The notes: generated by a model not told the origin, from the sequence alone. Counted from the first letter of the stretch, positions 1-6,604 are shown. The stretch is 16,336 nt of DNA from JAHHUH01 sp045123075 (GCA_045123075.1 JBGVIJ010000012.1:1-16336), one strand, 5' to 3'. Numbers and translations: made by a program.

Positions 1-5
1 AACTA

Positions 6-150
6 TATGTCATCTTTTGGGCTGTGCCCGCCCCTATGTCATAATTCGAGCCCGTTTCCACTATACCGTTTTGGGGTTTCGCTTTGTCATTTCTTGGGGT
101 GGTAGCTTTCACATTTATGAGCCCATAGCTATGTCATTTTTTGAGCCCAC
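6..150 (+). repeat. Left-end array of six related repeat units
   Basis: Six units of about 18-22 bp point the same way: 6-23, 34-53, 61-79, 83-100, about 107-124 (degenerate) and 129-150. Two flavours are mixed. One reads CTATGTCA-N5/6-TTGAGCCC (34-53, 129-150); the other reads CTATACCGTTTTGGGGTTT (61-79). Start-to-start spacing is about 21-29 bp. They match the right-end array in inverse orientation, so they are probably transposase binding sites at the transposon end. The function is inferred. Confidence 0.75.
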
Positions 151-174
151 TAAAATTACCTGTAAATATAAAAA

Positions 175-222
175 CCTCCTCGTTAAAATAGAGTTAACCC
201 AAATCTCTATCCAACAAGGAGG
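175..222 (+). promoter_or_regulatory. Predicted hairpin masking the transposase ribosome binding site
   Basis: CCTCCTCGTT (175-184) is complementary to AACAAGGAGG (213-222) except for one C/A mismatch, and the second segment contains the Shine-Dalgarno sequence AAGGAGG (216-222). Inside this stem lies a second one, ATAGAG (188-193) with CTCTAT (205-210). An mRNA that includes 175-184 would have its ribosome binding site closed. A weak -10-like TAAAAT lies at 184-189; a transcript starting from it near 196 would lack the masking arm, so only read-through transcripts from outside would be silenced. The pairing is seen in the sequence; the regulatory role is inferred. Confidence 0.55.
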
Positions 223-230
223 AAGACATT

Positions 231-1532
231 ATGTCTTACGAAAAGTTTATCACAGATTTCCTTAATATTAAACCATCTGACCTATCCAAGATTTCTACTT
301 CGACTGGCTCAGATGGTTCTATTTTTATTAGGATTAGACTATCTAAGAAATCTGTTCTCTGTCCTTTTTGTAACGGTAGCGTGAAAGTAAAAGCTTATTA
401 TGACAGAAAACTTACCCATTCTACTTTCGCTAATCGCTTCTGCTACATTATCTATGAGCAACGCAGATATCTTTGCAAAAATTGCAGCTGTTCCTTTAAT
501 GAAAATAATCGCTTTTCTGCTTCAAGAGAAAAGCTTACCTATGAAACAAAAATAAATATTCTAAAAGATCTCAAACATCCTGAAGAGACTTATACCTCTG
601 TAGCTCAAAGATACAATACTTCTAAAAATAAAGTGCTGCGTATATTCGACAAACACGTCGAGATTCCAAGGAAAAAGCTACCCACCGTACTTTCAATAGA
701 CGAACACTACTTTCCTTCCTCGGTTCACAACGCTAAATACTGTTGCTTACTTATGAACTTTGAAACTGGCGAGATGGTAGACGTGTTACCTGACAGAAAG
801 AAAGCTTATCTAATACAATACTTTTCTATGCTTAAACACAATACTTTTAACTTCACAACTAACAAGAGTGAACTAGACAATGTTAAATTTATTTCCATAG
901 ATATGTATGAAAACTTCAGGGACATTGCCAGGATATTCTTTCCTAAGGCAAAAGTCTGTGCTGACAGTTTTCATGTGTTGAAACACCTTACGGACGACTT
1001 CCGTAAGGTAAGGATAAGATGCCAAAATTCCACAGAAAATCCTACCTTGAAGTATCTCCTAATTAAATTCCGTAGAGCATTTGACCATAACTACCAAAAT
1101 TTCCTAGATAACGAGCCTAGATACAACAAAAAGCTAGGTAGATACATAAATTACCGAGGCATAAGAGATTTATTATTTGAAAACTTTCCTGTCCTTAAAG
1201 TTGCATTTGAACTAAAGGAATATTACATAGACCTAAATTCACAAGCAACATTACAAACAGCCCCAACAAGAATTGATGAAGCTATTTCAATATTTGGGAA
1301 TTGTGGTATTGATGAATATGAAGAATTTCATCTATTACTAGTAAACTGGAGAGAAGAAATAATAAACTCCTTTAACGTAATCGGAGATAAGAGAATTAAT
1401 AACAGTTTCATGGAATCTAAGAACCGGATTGTTTCCAGACTTATATACAATGCTAACGGATTTAAGAACTTCAAGAGGACTCGTAATAGAATTCTCTTCT
1501 GCCTTAATCCAAACGATACTTTCAAGTTTTAG
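231..1532 (+). CDS. ISL3 family transposase
   Basis: This 433-residue protein is full length for ISL3 transposases, which catalyse cut-and-paste movement of their element with a DDE nuclease. An N-terminal zinc-ribbon (Cys44, Cys47, Cys82, Cys85) is followed by a helix-turn-helix region around 104-145. The DDE domain then shows LSIDEHYF (Asp157), ISIDMYENF (Asp224), CADSFHVLKHL (Asp245) and a C-terminal NSFMESKNR (Glu395) leading into GFKNFKRTRNRIL, the typical ISL3 ending. AAGGAGG at 216-222 stands 8 bases before the ATG. The frame is intact and all acidic residues expected for activity are present, so the element may still move. It is the only gene between the repeat arrays, and its AT-rich codon use differs from the glycolytic genes. 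The family call is confident; which two Asp residues complete the triad is less so. Confidence 0.93.
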   Translation: MSYEKFITDFLNIKPSDLSKISTSTGSDGSIFIRIRLSKKSVLCPFCNGSVKVKAYYDRKLTHSTFANRFCYIIYEQRRYLCKNCSCSFNENNRFSASREKLTYETKINILKDLKHPEETYTSVAQRYNTSKNKVLRIFDKHVEIPRKKLPTVLSIDEHYFPSSVHNAKYCCLLMNFETGEMVDVLPDRKKAYLIQYFSMLKHNTFNFTTNKSELDNVKFISIDMYENFRDIARIFFPKAKVCADSFHVLKHLTDDFRKVRIRCQNSTENPTLKYLLIKFRRAFDHNYQNFLDNEPRYNKKLGRYINYRGIRDLLFENFPVLKVAFELKEYYIDLNSQATLQTAPTRIDEAISIFGNCGIDEYEEFHLLLVNWREEIINSFNVIGDKRINNSFMESKNRIVSRLIYNANGFKNFKRTRNRILFCLNPNDTFKF

Positions 1533-1539
1533 AGGCGAA

Positions 1540-1587
1540 AATGGTCAAGAGACTGATTAGCTAACTGCTAATCTTCTCTTGACCATT
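1540..1587 (+). terminator. Long hairpin just after the transposase gene
   Basis: AATGGTCAAGAG (1540-1551) pairs perfectly with CTCTTGACCATT (1576-1587). An inner stem GATTAG (1555-1560) with CTAATC (1568-1573) closes on a 7-base loop. It begins 7 bases after the stop codon. No strong U-run follows, so it may be a weak or bidirectional terminator, or a structure that stabilises the transposase mRNA. Confidence 0.5.
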
Positions 1588-1603
1588 CATCTTTATAATG
1601 CCC

Positions 1604-1713
1604 AACCCCAAAATGGTATAGCACTAGGCTTAAATTTTGACATAGCTAAACCCCAAAACGGTATAGCGCCAGCCCCAAACTTGACATAGCGGTGGGCTCA
1701 AATTATGACAGAC
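1604..1713 (-). repeat. Right-end array of five repeat units, inverse of the left array
   Basis: Read on the minus strand from outside inwards there are five units: 1692-1713 (TGTCATAATTTGAGCCCAC), 1671-1690 (CTATGTCAAGTTTGGGGCT), 1648-1666 (CTATACCGTTTTGGGGTTT, identical to 61-79), 1628-1645 (CTATGTCAAAATTTAAGC) and 1604-1621 (CTATACCATTTTGGGGTT). Spacing is about 21-24 bp, close to two helical turns, so a protein bound to each unit would face the same side of the DNA. The array ends where the terminator of the neighbouring HEPN gene begins. Confidence 0.8.
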
Positions 1714-1729
1714 ACCCAAATAAAGTAGT

Positions 1730-1758
1730 AAAAAAGCCCGCACCCAAAGATACGAGCT
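1730..1758 (-). terminator. Rho-independent terminator of the MNT/HEPN operon
   Basis: On the minus strand AGCTCGT (1758-1752) pairs with GCGGGCT (1741-1735), including G-U pairs, and six U residues (1735-1730) follow. It lies just after the HEPN stop codon. The insertion sequence ends immediately beyond it. Confidence 0.55.
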
Positions 1759-1764
1759 TCAAAT

Positions 1765-2154
1765 TTACAACCAATCTTTTTCTAAATTAAACTTCAACTC
1801 TTCAAACATAATAACATAAGTAGCTCTCGCTTCCTTAATTATATCCAAAGCAATCGCTTCATTATAAGCATGGGCAACATTATTACGTGCCTTCAAAGCA
1901 TTTACCCACAATTCCTCATCGTTAATCATTTTTGCTTTATAAGCAACTTGTAAAACCTTTCTAGGAGAACCTAAACTTTCTTCCAGATAACCTTGGTCTT
2001 CTAAAATTTCCTTCATTGCTTTCCACGCTTGTTCAAAACAAATCCCATACAAAGCAACTAGTCCCGTAGTAGTAACATTATCAAAAGGTTCGTTATAATT
2101 TTTAATATCTTGCAAATTAACTAACGCTTTGCAAAAATTTTCATATTTTTTCAT
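1765..2154 (-). CDS. HEPN-domain protein, HI0074-like (probable HepT-type toxin)
   Basis: This 129-residue, mostly alpha-helical protein resembles the HI0074 family, annotated as 'nucleotidyltransferase substrate-binding' and belonging to the HEPN superfamily. Near the C-terminus it has RNNVAHAY (Arg90, His95, Tyr97), which fits RX4HXY. In HepT toxins this motif combines the RX4-6H RNase centre with the tyrosine that the partner MntA modifies with AMP. The start was set at ATG 2154: a GTG 12 bases upstream abuts the only plausible ribosome binding site (GAAGG) with no spacer. The gene overlaps the preceding nucleotidyltransferase gene by 14 bases, so the two are probably translationally coupled. 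Toxin activity is inferred from the motif and pairing. Confidence 0.8.
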   Translation of the reverse strand: MKKYENFCKALVNLQDIKNYNEPFDNVTTTGLVALYGICFEQAWKAMKEILEDQGYLEESLGSPRKVLQVAYKAKMINDEELWVNALKARNNVAHAYNEAIALDIIKEARATYVIMFEELKFNLEKDWL

Positions 2155-2428
2155 ATAACACAACACCTTCTTTTTCTATTGAAACAATCAGTTCGGGCTG
2201 AACCTCTTTATCTAAGTTTATCACATCAAACATTAACAGGGTAGGAGTTTCTTCCTCAACAGCAAAAGTAAACGCCACTACATCTCCCCCACTAACAGCA
2301 AGGTCAATATCACTACGCTCTTTGAAATCTCCTCTTGCTCGTGAACCAAAGAGAACTACCTTTTGAATCTTATGTTTTTCCGCCAATTCTTTTATTGCTT
2401 GTAATAAATTAGTCTTCAACCCATACAT
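2141..2428 (-). CDS. Minimal nucleotidyltransferase (MNT), probable MntA-type antitoxin
   Basis: This 95-residue protein of the DNA polymerase-beta nucleotidyltransferase fold, HI0073-like, carries the signature GSRARGDFKERSDIDLAV (about 28-45): Gly28-Ser29, then Asp40 and Asp42 as metal ligands, with a third acidic residue probably in MFDVINLD (Asp68 or Asp73). Such proteins transfer AMP from ATP; in MntA/HepT pairs they add AMP to the HEPN toxin and silence it. The open frame extends upstream into the tmRNA gene, but GGAG about 10 bases before the ATG at 2428 fixes the start. The gene begins only 17 bases after the terminator U-run of ssrA and no strong promoter of its own is visible, so expression may depend on read-through or on a weak promoter in the ssrA tail. 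Order is MNT then HEPN, as in Haemophilus HI0073/HI0074. Confidence 0.82.
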   Translation of the reverse strand: MYGLKTNLLQAIKELAEKHKIQKVVLFGSRARGDFKERSDIDLAVSGGDVVAFTFAVEEETPTLLMFDVINLDKEVQPELIVSIEKEGVVLYEKI

Positions 2429-2444
2429 ACACAAAACTCCAAAT

Positions 2445-2489
2445 AAAAAATAGACTATAACAAAACTAATCATAGTTTTATTACAGTCT
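2445..2489 (-). terminator. Rho-independent terminator of ssrA
   Basis: On the minus strand a 17-bp stem (2489-2473 with 2468-2452, two G-U pairs) closes on a 4-base loop and is followed by U and then six U residues (2450-2445). It lies 15 bases past the tmRNA 3' end. The U-run ends 17 bases before the MNT start codon, so this terminator also forms part of the MNT leader. Confidence 0.85.
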
Positions 2490-2503
2490 CTAAAGATCAA
2501 AAG

Positions 2504-2852
2504 TGGTGGACCTGAGGGGAGTCGAACCCCTGTCCGAAAATATTGCAATACAACTTTCTCCGAGCGCAGACGACATACTTTAATTCGCTTCTTCAGTGCC
2601 TATCGACGGGCTCATCAGTCGCTATCTCGATGATTTTCCCTTAAATCCGCCGAGAATAAGAAGTAAGGTATCCCACTGTTTGACTGTCATCCATCACCCG
2701 TAGGAGGAGGCTCAGGGACAGTTAGCAAATTAAGCTGCTAAAGCGTATTCTTTGTTAGCGTTTATATTTAAACGTTCACTGATTAACGTGCTAGTGAGAC
2801 CACGGCTCGCTTATCATACCACACCTACCCCCGTCGAAACCAGTACAGGCCC
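2504..2852 (-). ncRNA. ssrA: tmRNA (transfer-messenger RNA)
   Basis: This 349-nt RNA rescues ribosomes stalled on broken mRNAs together with SmpB: it enters the A site as an alanyl-tRNA mimic, then serves as a short message that adds a degradation tag. The 5' end GGGCCTG (2852-2846) pairs with CAGGTCC just before the 3' ACCA, including a G-U pair at the third position as in alanine tRNAs. The 3' end has an encoded CCA (2506-2504) and a T-arm with GTTCGACTCCCCTC. The 5' part carries the conserved TGGTTTCGACGGGG. The tag reading frame lies at 2759-2730. The gene is directly downstream of smpB. The 5' end was set from acceptor-stem pairing, with RNase P trimming of a short leader presumed. Confidence 0.97.
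2730..2759 (-). other. tmRNA tag reading frame, encoded tag ANKEYALAA
   Basis: Within tmRNA the frame GCT AAC AAA GAA TAC GCT TTA GCA GCT TAA encodes ANKEYALAA, to which the alanine carried by tmRNA is prefixed. The ALAA ending is the usual ClpXP/FtsH-type degradation signal. GCT is taken as the resume codon by comparison with GCA in the Escherichia coli tag (AANDENYALAA). Confidence 0.88.
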
Positions 2853-2881
2853 AAGTTATAAGTGGATACGCTACGTTAAGT

Positions 2882-2910
2882 ATTGTAACATAGCTTATTG
2901 TTTTTAACAA
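2882..2910 (-). promoter_or_regulatory. Promoter of ssrA
   Basis: On the minus strand TTGTTA (2910-2905) and TACAAT (2887-2882) are separated by 17 bp, a good match to the vegetative sigma factor consensus. Transcription would start near 2875, giving a leader of about 23 nt before the mature tmRNA 5' end. It lies in the short gap after smpB, so ssrA can be made independently of the estA-rnr-smpB message. Confidence 0.7.
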
Positions 2911-2937
2911 TCAACAAATTTGTGAATTGTCAAAAAG

Positions 2938-3405
2938 TCAACGATTTCTCTCTTTCAAGGCACGATCCATTTCCCTCTTCGCATCTTTCTTCGCCATATC
3001 TTGACGCTTATCGTACAACTTCTTACCAGTTGCCAAAGCAAGTTCCATTTTTACAAGACCATGCTTAAAATAAAGTTTCAAGGGAACAAGTGCCATACCT
3101 TTTTCTTTAACCTTTCCAATCAGCTTGTTAATCTCTTGTCTGTGCAAAAGCAAGCGACGATTACGCAAAGGTTCATGGTTAAAAATATTACCATGGTCAT
3201 AAGGACTAATATGCAAATTATACACGAACACCTCTGCATTACGAGTAACTTGTGCATAGCTGTCCTTCATATTAGCTTTACCAGCACGCAAAGATTTTAC
3301 TTCCGTACCAGTTAAGGCAATACCTGCCTCGTAAACTTCGTGGATAGTATAATCGTGGCGTGCTTTTCTATTTTCTGCAATGATTTTTACTTTTTGTTCT
3401 GCCAT
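2938..3405 (-). CDS. smpB: SsrA-binding protein SmpB
   Basis: This 155-residue protein binds the tRNA-like part of tmRNA and delivers it to stalled ribosomes. The length is typical. Recognisable family blocks are the N-terminal ENRKARHDY, the GTEVKSLRAGKANMKDSYA segment (about 33-51), the NLHISPYDHGN region, and the basic C-terminal tail from GKKLYDKRQDMAKKDAKRE to KERNR, which enters the ribosomal mRNA channel. It starts 2 bases after the rnr stop codon, so the two are cotranslated; the ribosome binding site is weak (GAAAGAAAAG inside the end of rnr), which fits coupling. ssrA follows 85 bases downstream. RNase R, SmpB and tmRNA are functional partners in trans-translation. Confidence 0.97.
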   Translation of the reverse strand: MAEQKVKIIAENRKARHDYTIHEVYEAGIALTGTEVKSLRAGKANMKDSYAQVTRNAEVFVYNLHISPYDHGNIFNHEPLRNRRLLLHRQEINKLIGKVKEKGMALVPLKLYFKHGLVKMELALATGKKLYDKRQDMAKKDAKREMDRALKERNR

Positions 3406-3407
3406 AA

Positions 3408-5765
3408 TTATCTTTTCTTTCTACGTTTTTTAGAATGTTTATCTTTATCGTGCTTACCGCTACGTCTGCCTGCTTCTTTATTTTTGGAACCTTTCTTACT
3501 TTTGGCTTTATCCTTAAAGAAAGCTGTAGCTTTAGTCTTGCCTTTTTTGCTTTGCGTTACGCCTGCAGCTTTTTGACCACGAGCAGATGTATGTTTTTGT
3601 CTGCCAAGTAATTGTTGACGAATATGCTCACGAACACCGTCATTTTCCCCTGCCATAATGAAGTCAATACTCACATCTTGAATGTTAACTTGTAAAACTT
3701 CAATACGTACTTTATCACCTAAACGGTATTGGTTCTTAGTATGAGTACCTACCAACGCATAACGTTCTTCATAAAAATCGTAGTAATCATCAACTAAACT
3801 AGAGATATGTACTAACCCTTCTACACCGTTAGGCAACTCAACAAACATACCATAAGAAGTAACACCAGAAATTACGCCATCGAACTCCTCACCGATGTGT
3901 GCTTCCATATATTCGCACTTCTTCAATTCTACAGTAGCACGTTCAGCTTCGGCAGCAGCACGTTCACGCAGGGAAGAATGTTCAGCAATTGCATCAAGTT
4001 TATCAGTCAAGGCTTCTTCCTTTGCGCTTGTGATTCTAGGATTTTGCATCCATTCTCTAAGCAAACGATGGACAATTAAATCCGGATAACGTCTGATAGG
4101 AGAAGTAAAGTGAGTATAATACTTCGCCGCCAAACCAAAGTGACCGATGTTGTCGGTTTGATAAACTGCCTGCTTCATGCAACGTAGAGCAACGGTACTA
4201 ACAAGTCGTTCTTCAGGTCTGCCTTCCATTGCTTTAACAGCACGTTGAACTTCCGCAGGCTCCATTTCTTCTGTAACTCTAAACTTCACATTAAAGTTAG
4301 CCAAAAGTTTTGCCAGTTCCTGCATCTTATCTTCTGCAGGAATATCGTGAACACGATACACGAAAGGCCATTTTTGCTTGAACATATGCTGAGCAACAGT
4401 TTCGTTTGCCGCCAGCATAAATTCTTCAATGATGGATTCCGCATTACCGTGAATACGTTGCACTATTTCTATAGGTTTGAGTTTATCGTCTAAGATTACC
4501 TTTTGTTCTGGCAAATCAAAATCAATGGAGCCACGTTTTGCACGTTTAGTATGCAAAATTTCTCGCAGTTCATCCATCAAACCAATCATCGGCAAGATAT
4601 CTTCGTATTTAGCTCGCAAGGTCTCGTCACCTGCAATTATTTCCCGGACAATATTGTAGCTTAAACGATGACGCACATGGATAATAGCGGGGAAGATTTC
4701 ATAATCAAGCACCTTACCTTCGCGGTTGATATGCATTTCGCAAGCCATAGATAAACGATCCACGCCTGCATTTAAACTACAAATGCCATTGGATAAGCGC
4801 TCAGGTAACATAGGCAGCACCCTATCTACCAAATAGACACTGGTGCCACGTTCACGAGCTTCTTTATCCAGAATACTGTCTTCAGTTACATAATAACTAA
4901 CGTCAGCAATATAAACGCCAAGCAGGAATTCATCCATGCTTAATTGCTGTACATAAACAGCGTCGTCTAAGTCCTTAGCATCTTCACCGTCTATGGTAAC
5001 AATAGGTAAATGACGAAGGTCTCGTCTGCCTTGCACTTCATTTTTAAGTACAGTCTTAGGAACTTTTTTAGAAGCTTCTACAACTTCTGCAGGAAATTCT
5101 AAAGGTAAATCATTTTGTTTGATGATGGACAATATTTCTAAGCCAACATCACCAACTTTACCAAGAATTTCTACAACTTTACCTTCTGCCTTACGAAATT
5201 CTTGAGGCCATTGGGTAATTTCTACAACAACTTTTTGATTATTTTTAGCACCGTTAAAATCACGACGCATAATGTAAATGTCGCTGGCAATCTTTTTATC
5301 GTCAGGTACTACAAAAGCGTAGTCCCTACTTTGAAAGAAAGTACCTACAACTTTATTATGAGCACGAGTAATAATGCGAATGATTTCACCTTCAGGCTTC
5401 TTACCGTTGATGTCATAATTAACTCGTGCCATTACTCTGTCATTGTTCATTGCCCCGTTCAAAGAACGTGGAGAAATAAACACGTCAGGTCTATCACCTT
5501 TGTTGTCGGGAATTACAAAGCCAAAGCCTTTGCTTGTTAACTGCAAACGACCGGTAACCAGTCCCATTTTCTCTGGCAAACCATAAGTTTCAAAACGAGT
5601 TTTAATAATTTGCCCGTTCTTTTCTAATGCAATCAGCTCGTTCCAAAATTTCGTAGCACTACATTCACCGGCAAGGGCATCCAGTAAATCTTCTGCCGTC
5701 ATTGGAGCGTACGTGCTATTGCGCATAAATTCTAAAATCAATTCTTTTATATCTTTTCTTTGCAT
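3408..5765 (-). CDS. rnr: Ribonuclease R (3'-5' exoribonuclease)
   Basis: This 785-residue RNase R/VacB-family enzyme degrades structured RNA processively and removes the defective mRNA during trans-translation. Domain order: N-terminal winged-helix-like region (1-60), two cold-shock RNA-binding domains (about 65-210), the RNB catalytic domain (about 248-570) with TIDGEDAKDLDDAV (Asp259, Asp262, Asp265, Asp267, Asp268 region, metal ligands) and FTSPIRRYPDLIVHR, then an S1 domain (about 625-705). The last 75 residues form a strongly basic, low-complexity Lys/Arg/Ser/Gly tail. Such tails help unwind RNA and contact ribosome or SmpB/tmRNA in studied enzymes. GAGGAA lies 7 bases before the ATG, inside the end of estA, from which it is separated by 3 bases. 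It is cotranscribed with estA and smpB. Confidence 0.97.
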   Translation of the reverse strand: MQRKDIKELILEFMRNSTYAPMTAEDLLDALAGECSATKFWNELIALEKNGQIIKTRFETYGLPEKMGLVTGRLQLTSKGFGFVIPDNKGDRPDVFISPRSLNGAMNNDRVMARVNYDINGKKPEGEIIRIITRAHNKVVGTFFQSRDYAFVVPDDKKIASDIYIMRRDFNGAKNNQKVVVEITQWPQEFRKAEGKVVEILGKVGDVGLEILSIIKQNDLPLEFPAEVVEASKKVPKTVLKNEVQGRRDLRHLPIVTIDGEDAKDLDDAVYVQQLSMDEFLLGVYIADVSYYVTEDSILDKEARERGTSVYLVDRVLPMLPERLSNGICSLNAGVDRLSMACEMHINREGKVLDYEIFPAIIHVRHRLSYNIVREIIAGDETLRAKYEDILPMIGLMDELREILHTKRAKRGSIDFDLPEQKVILDDKLKPIEIVQRIHGNAESIIEEFMLAANETVAQHMFKQKWPFVYRVHDIPAEDKMQELAKLLANFNVKFRVTEEMEPAEVQRAVKAMEGRPEERLVSTVALRCMKQAVYQTDNIGHFGLAAKYYTHFTSPIRRYPDLIVHRLLREWMQNPRITSAKEEALTDKLDAIAEHSSLRERAAAEAERATVELKKCEYMEAHIGEEFDGVISGVTSYGMFVELPNGVEGLVHISSLVDDYYDFYEERYALVGTHTKNQYRLGDKVRIEVLQVNIQDVSIDFIMAGENDGVREHIRQQLLGRQKHTSARGQKAAGVTQSKKGKTKATAFFKDKAKSKKGSKNKEAGRRSGKHDKDKHSKKRRKKR

Positions 5766-5768
5766 AAT

Positions 5769-6506
5769 CTATTCCTCAAAAAATTTGCTAATTTCCTTAA
5801 ATACAGCTTCTCTTTCTACATCTAAAGTCAAAATATGACCACTATTCTTATACCAAACTAATTTTTTTTCTTCACTTCTAATATTATCATAAATATATTG
5901 AGCACTCTTCGGGTTAACTGTGTGCTCAATTTGAGATTGCAACACAATACAAGGAACAGTAATCTTTTTCAAAAACTTTTCCTTGCATAATTTAACTAAA
6001 TCAAACAAACTGCCTAAGGGTTTTACAGGCATAACGTTATACGCCAAATTGTATTTATCTGCGGAAAAATAAAAACGTTGGCGTTTATTCAGATACTTAA
6101 TAAAATGTCGTAACAAGGGTAAAAAAGGTACACGTTTATCTAATACATAAACAGGAGCTGCTAAAAATGCAGCCTTAGTTACAGGAAGTTCTGCTGCAAC
6201 TTTAATGGCAAGCAAGCCACCCATGGAAAGGCCTGCTACCATTACTTCACTGCAACATTTTTCTAATCGTTTGAAACCTTCTTCGGCAGCCGCATACCAA
6301 TCTTGCCATTTGGTTTCATTCAACTCTTCCGGTTTAGTTCCATGACCGGGCAAAAGTATACCTAAAACAGTGTAACCTTCTTGATGGAGATGGTCTCCTA
6401 AAAGACGCATTTCTGCGGGAGTACCAGTGTAGCCGTGAATTAAAAGAACACCTTTATTATTGGTGCCTTCCAATAAAAATTCTTCTGCTCCTTTAATTAC
6501 GTTCAC
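5769..6506 (-). CDS. Alpha/beta-hydrolase carboxylesterase, Est30-like
   Basis: This 245-residue alpha/beta hydrolase resembles Geobacillus Est30 and Bacillus YvaK, which hydrolyse short-chain esters in the cytoplasm; the natural substrate is not known. LLIHGYTGTP (21-30) gives the oxyanion-hole HGYTG motif, AGLSMGG (91-97) the nucleophile Ser94, and NSGHILTLD the catalytic His224. At the position where Est30 has its catalytic Asp193, this protein aligns a Glu (Glu194, in LQSQIEHTVNP); an Asp-to-Glu change is tolerated in some esterases. The start is GTG at 6506 with GGAGG about 8 bases upstream. It has its own promoter, follows the hppA terminator, and heads the estA-rnr-smpB operon. The same esterase-rnr-smpB-ssrA order is known in Bacillus. 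Confidence 0.9.
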   Translation of the reverse strand: MNVIKGAEEFLLEGTNNKGVLLIHGYTGTPAEMRLLGDHLHQEGYTVLGILLPGHGTKPEELNETKWQDWYAAAEEGFKRLEKCCSEVMVAGLSMGGLLAIKVAAELPVTKAAFLAAPVYVLDKRVPFLPLLRHFIKYLNKRQRFYFSADKYNLAYNVMPVKPLGSLFDLVKLCKEKFLKKITVPCIVLQSQIEHTVNPKSAQYIYDNIRSEEKKLVWYKNSGHILTLDVEREAVFKEISKFFEE

Positions 6507-6539
6507 AACTACCCCTCCAACAATCTTTCATCTATAACT

Positions 6540-6568
6540 ATTATAACATATTCATACTTTCATTGTTG
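6540..6568 (-). promoter_or_regulatory. Promoter of the estA-rnr-smpB operon
   Basis: On the minus strand an extended -10 element TGTTATAAT (6548-6540) has a perfect TATAAT hexamer. The -35 position, 17 bp upstream, is poor (CAACAA, 6568-6563), as is usual with extended -10 promoters. It lies between the hppA terminator and the estA start. The rest of the gap 6507-6647 holds only the estA ribosome binding site and the terminator. Confidence 0.65.
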
Positions 6569-6604
6569 TAACTTCACTAATAGTTCATACCTAATCATTA
6601 TACT

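Larger units (their letters stand above)
1..1717 (+). mobile_element. ISL3-like insertion sequence, left tip probably outside the window
   Basis: One full-length ISL3-type transposase (231-1532) is bounded on both sides by matching repeat units in opposite orientation. The best pair is a perfect 19-bp inverted repeat, 61-79 against 1648-1666, beginning CTATACCGTTTTGGGG. The outermost right unit reads inward as GTCTGTCATAATTTGAGCCC (1694-1713), preceded by GGGT, so the right tip is placed near 1711-1717. No matching outermost left unit is visible, so the element probably begins a few to a few tens of bases before position 1, for a total near 1.7-1.8 kb. A target-site duplication cannot be judged without the left flank. 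Family membership comes from the transposase; the exact ends are inferred. Confidence 0.75.

Noticed and set aside
17..265. An 82-codon open frame at the left edge overlapping the transposase start.
   Set aside because: It is a translation of the repeat array and leader, lacks a ribosome binding site and ends inside the transposase gene.
1..1717. The repeat units as a CRISPR array.
   Set aside because: Units are imperfect, of two types, spaced only a few bases apart with no unique spacers of constant length, and occur in inverse orientation at both ends of a transposase gene.
2490..2530. ssrA 3' end as an attachment site of a currently integrated island.
   Set aside because: No second copy of the ssrA end and no integrase gene is present in the window; at most an old remnant.
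2429..2548. N-terminal extension of the nucleotidyltransferase (40 extra codons).
   Set aside because: It would run through the ssrA terminator into the tmRNA T-arm; the ribosome binding site at the ATG 2428 and the family length support the shorter protein.
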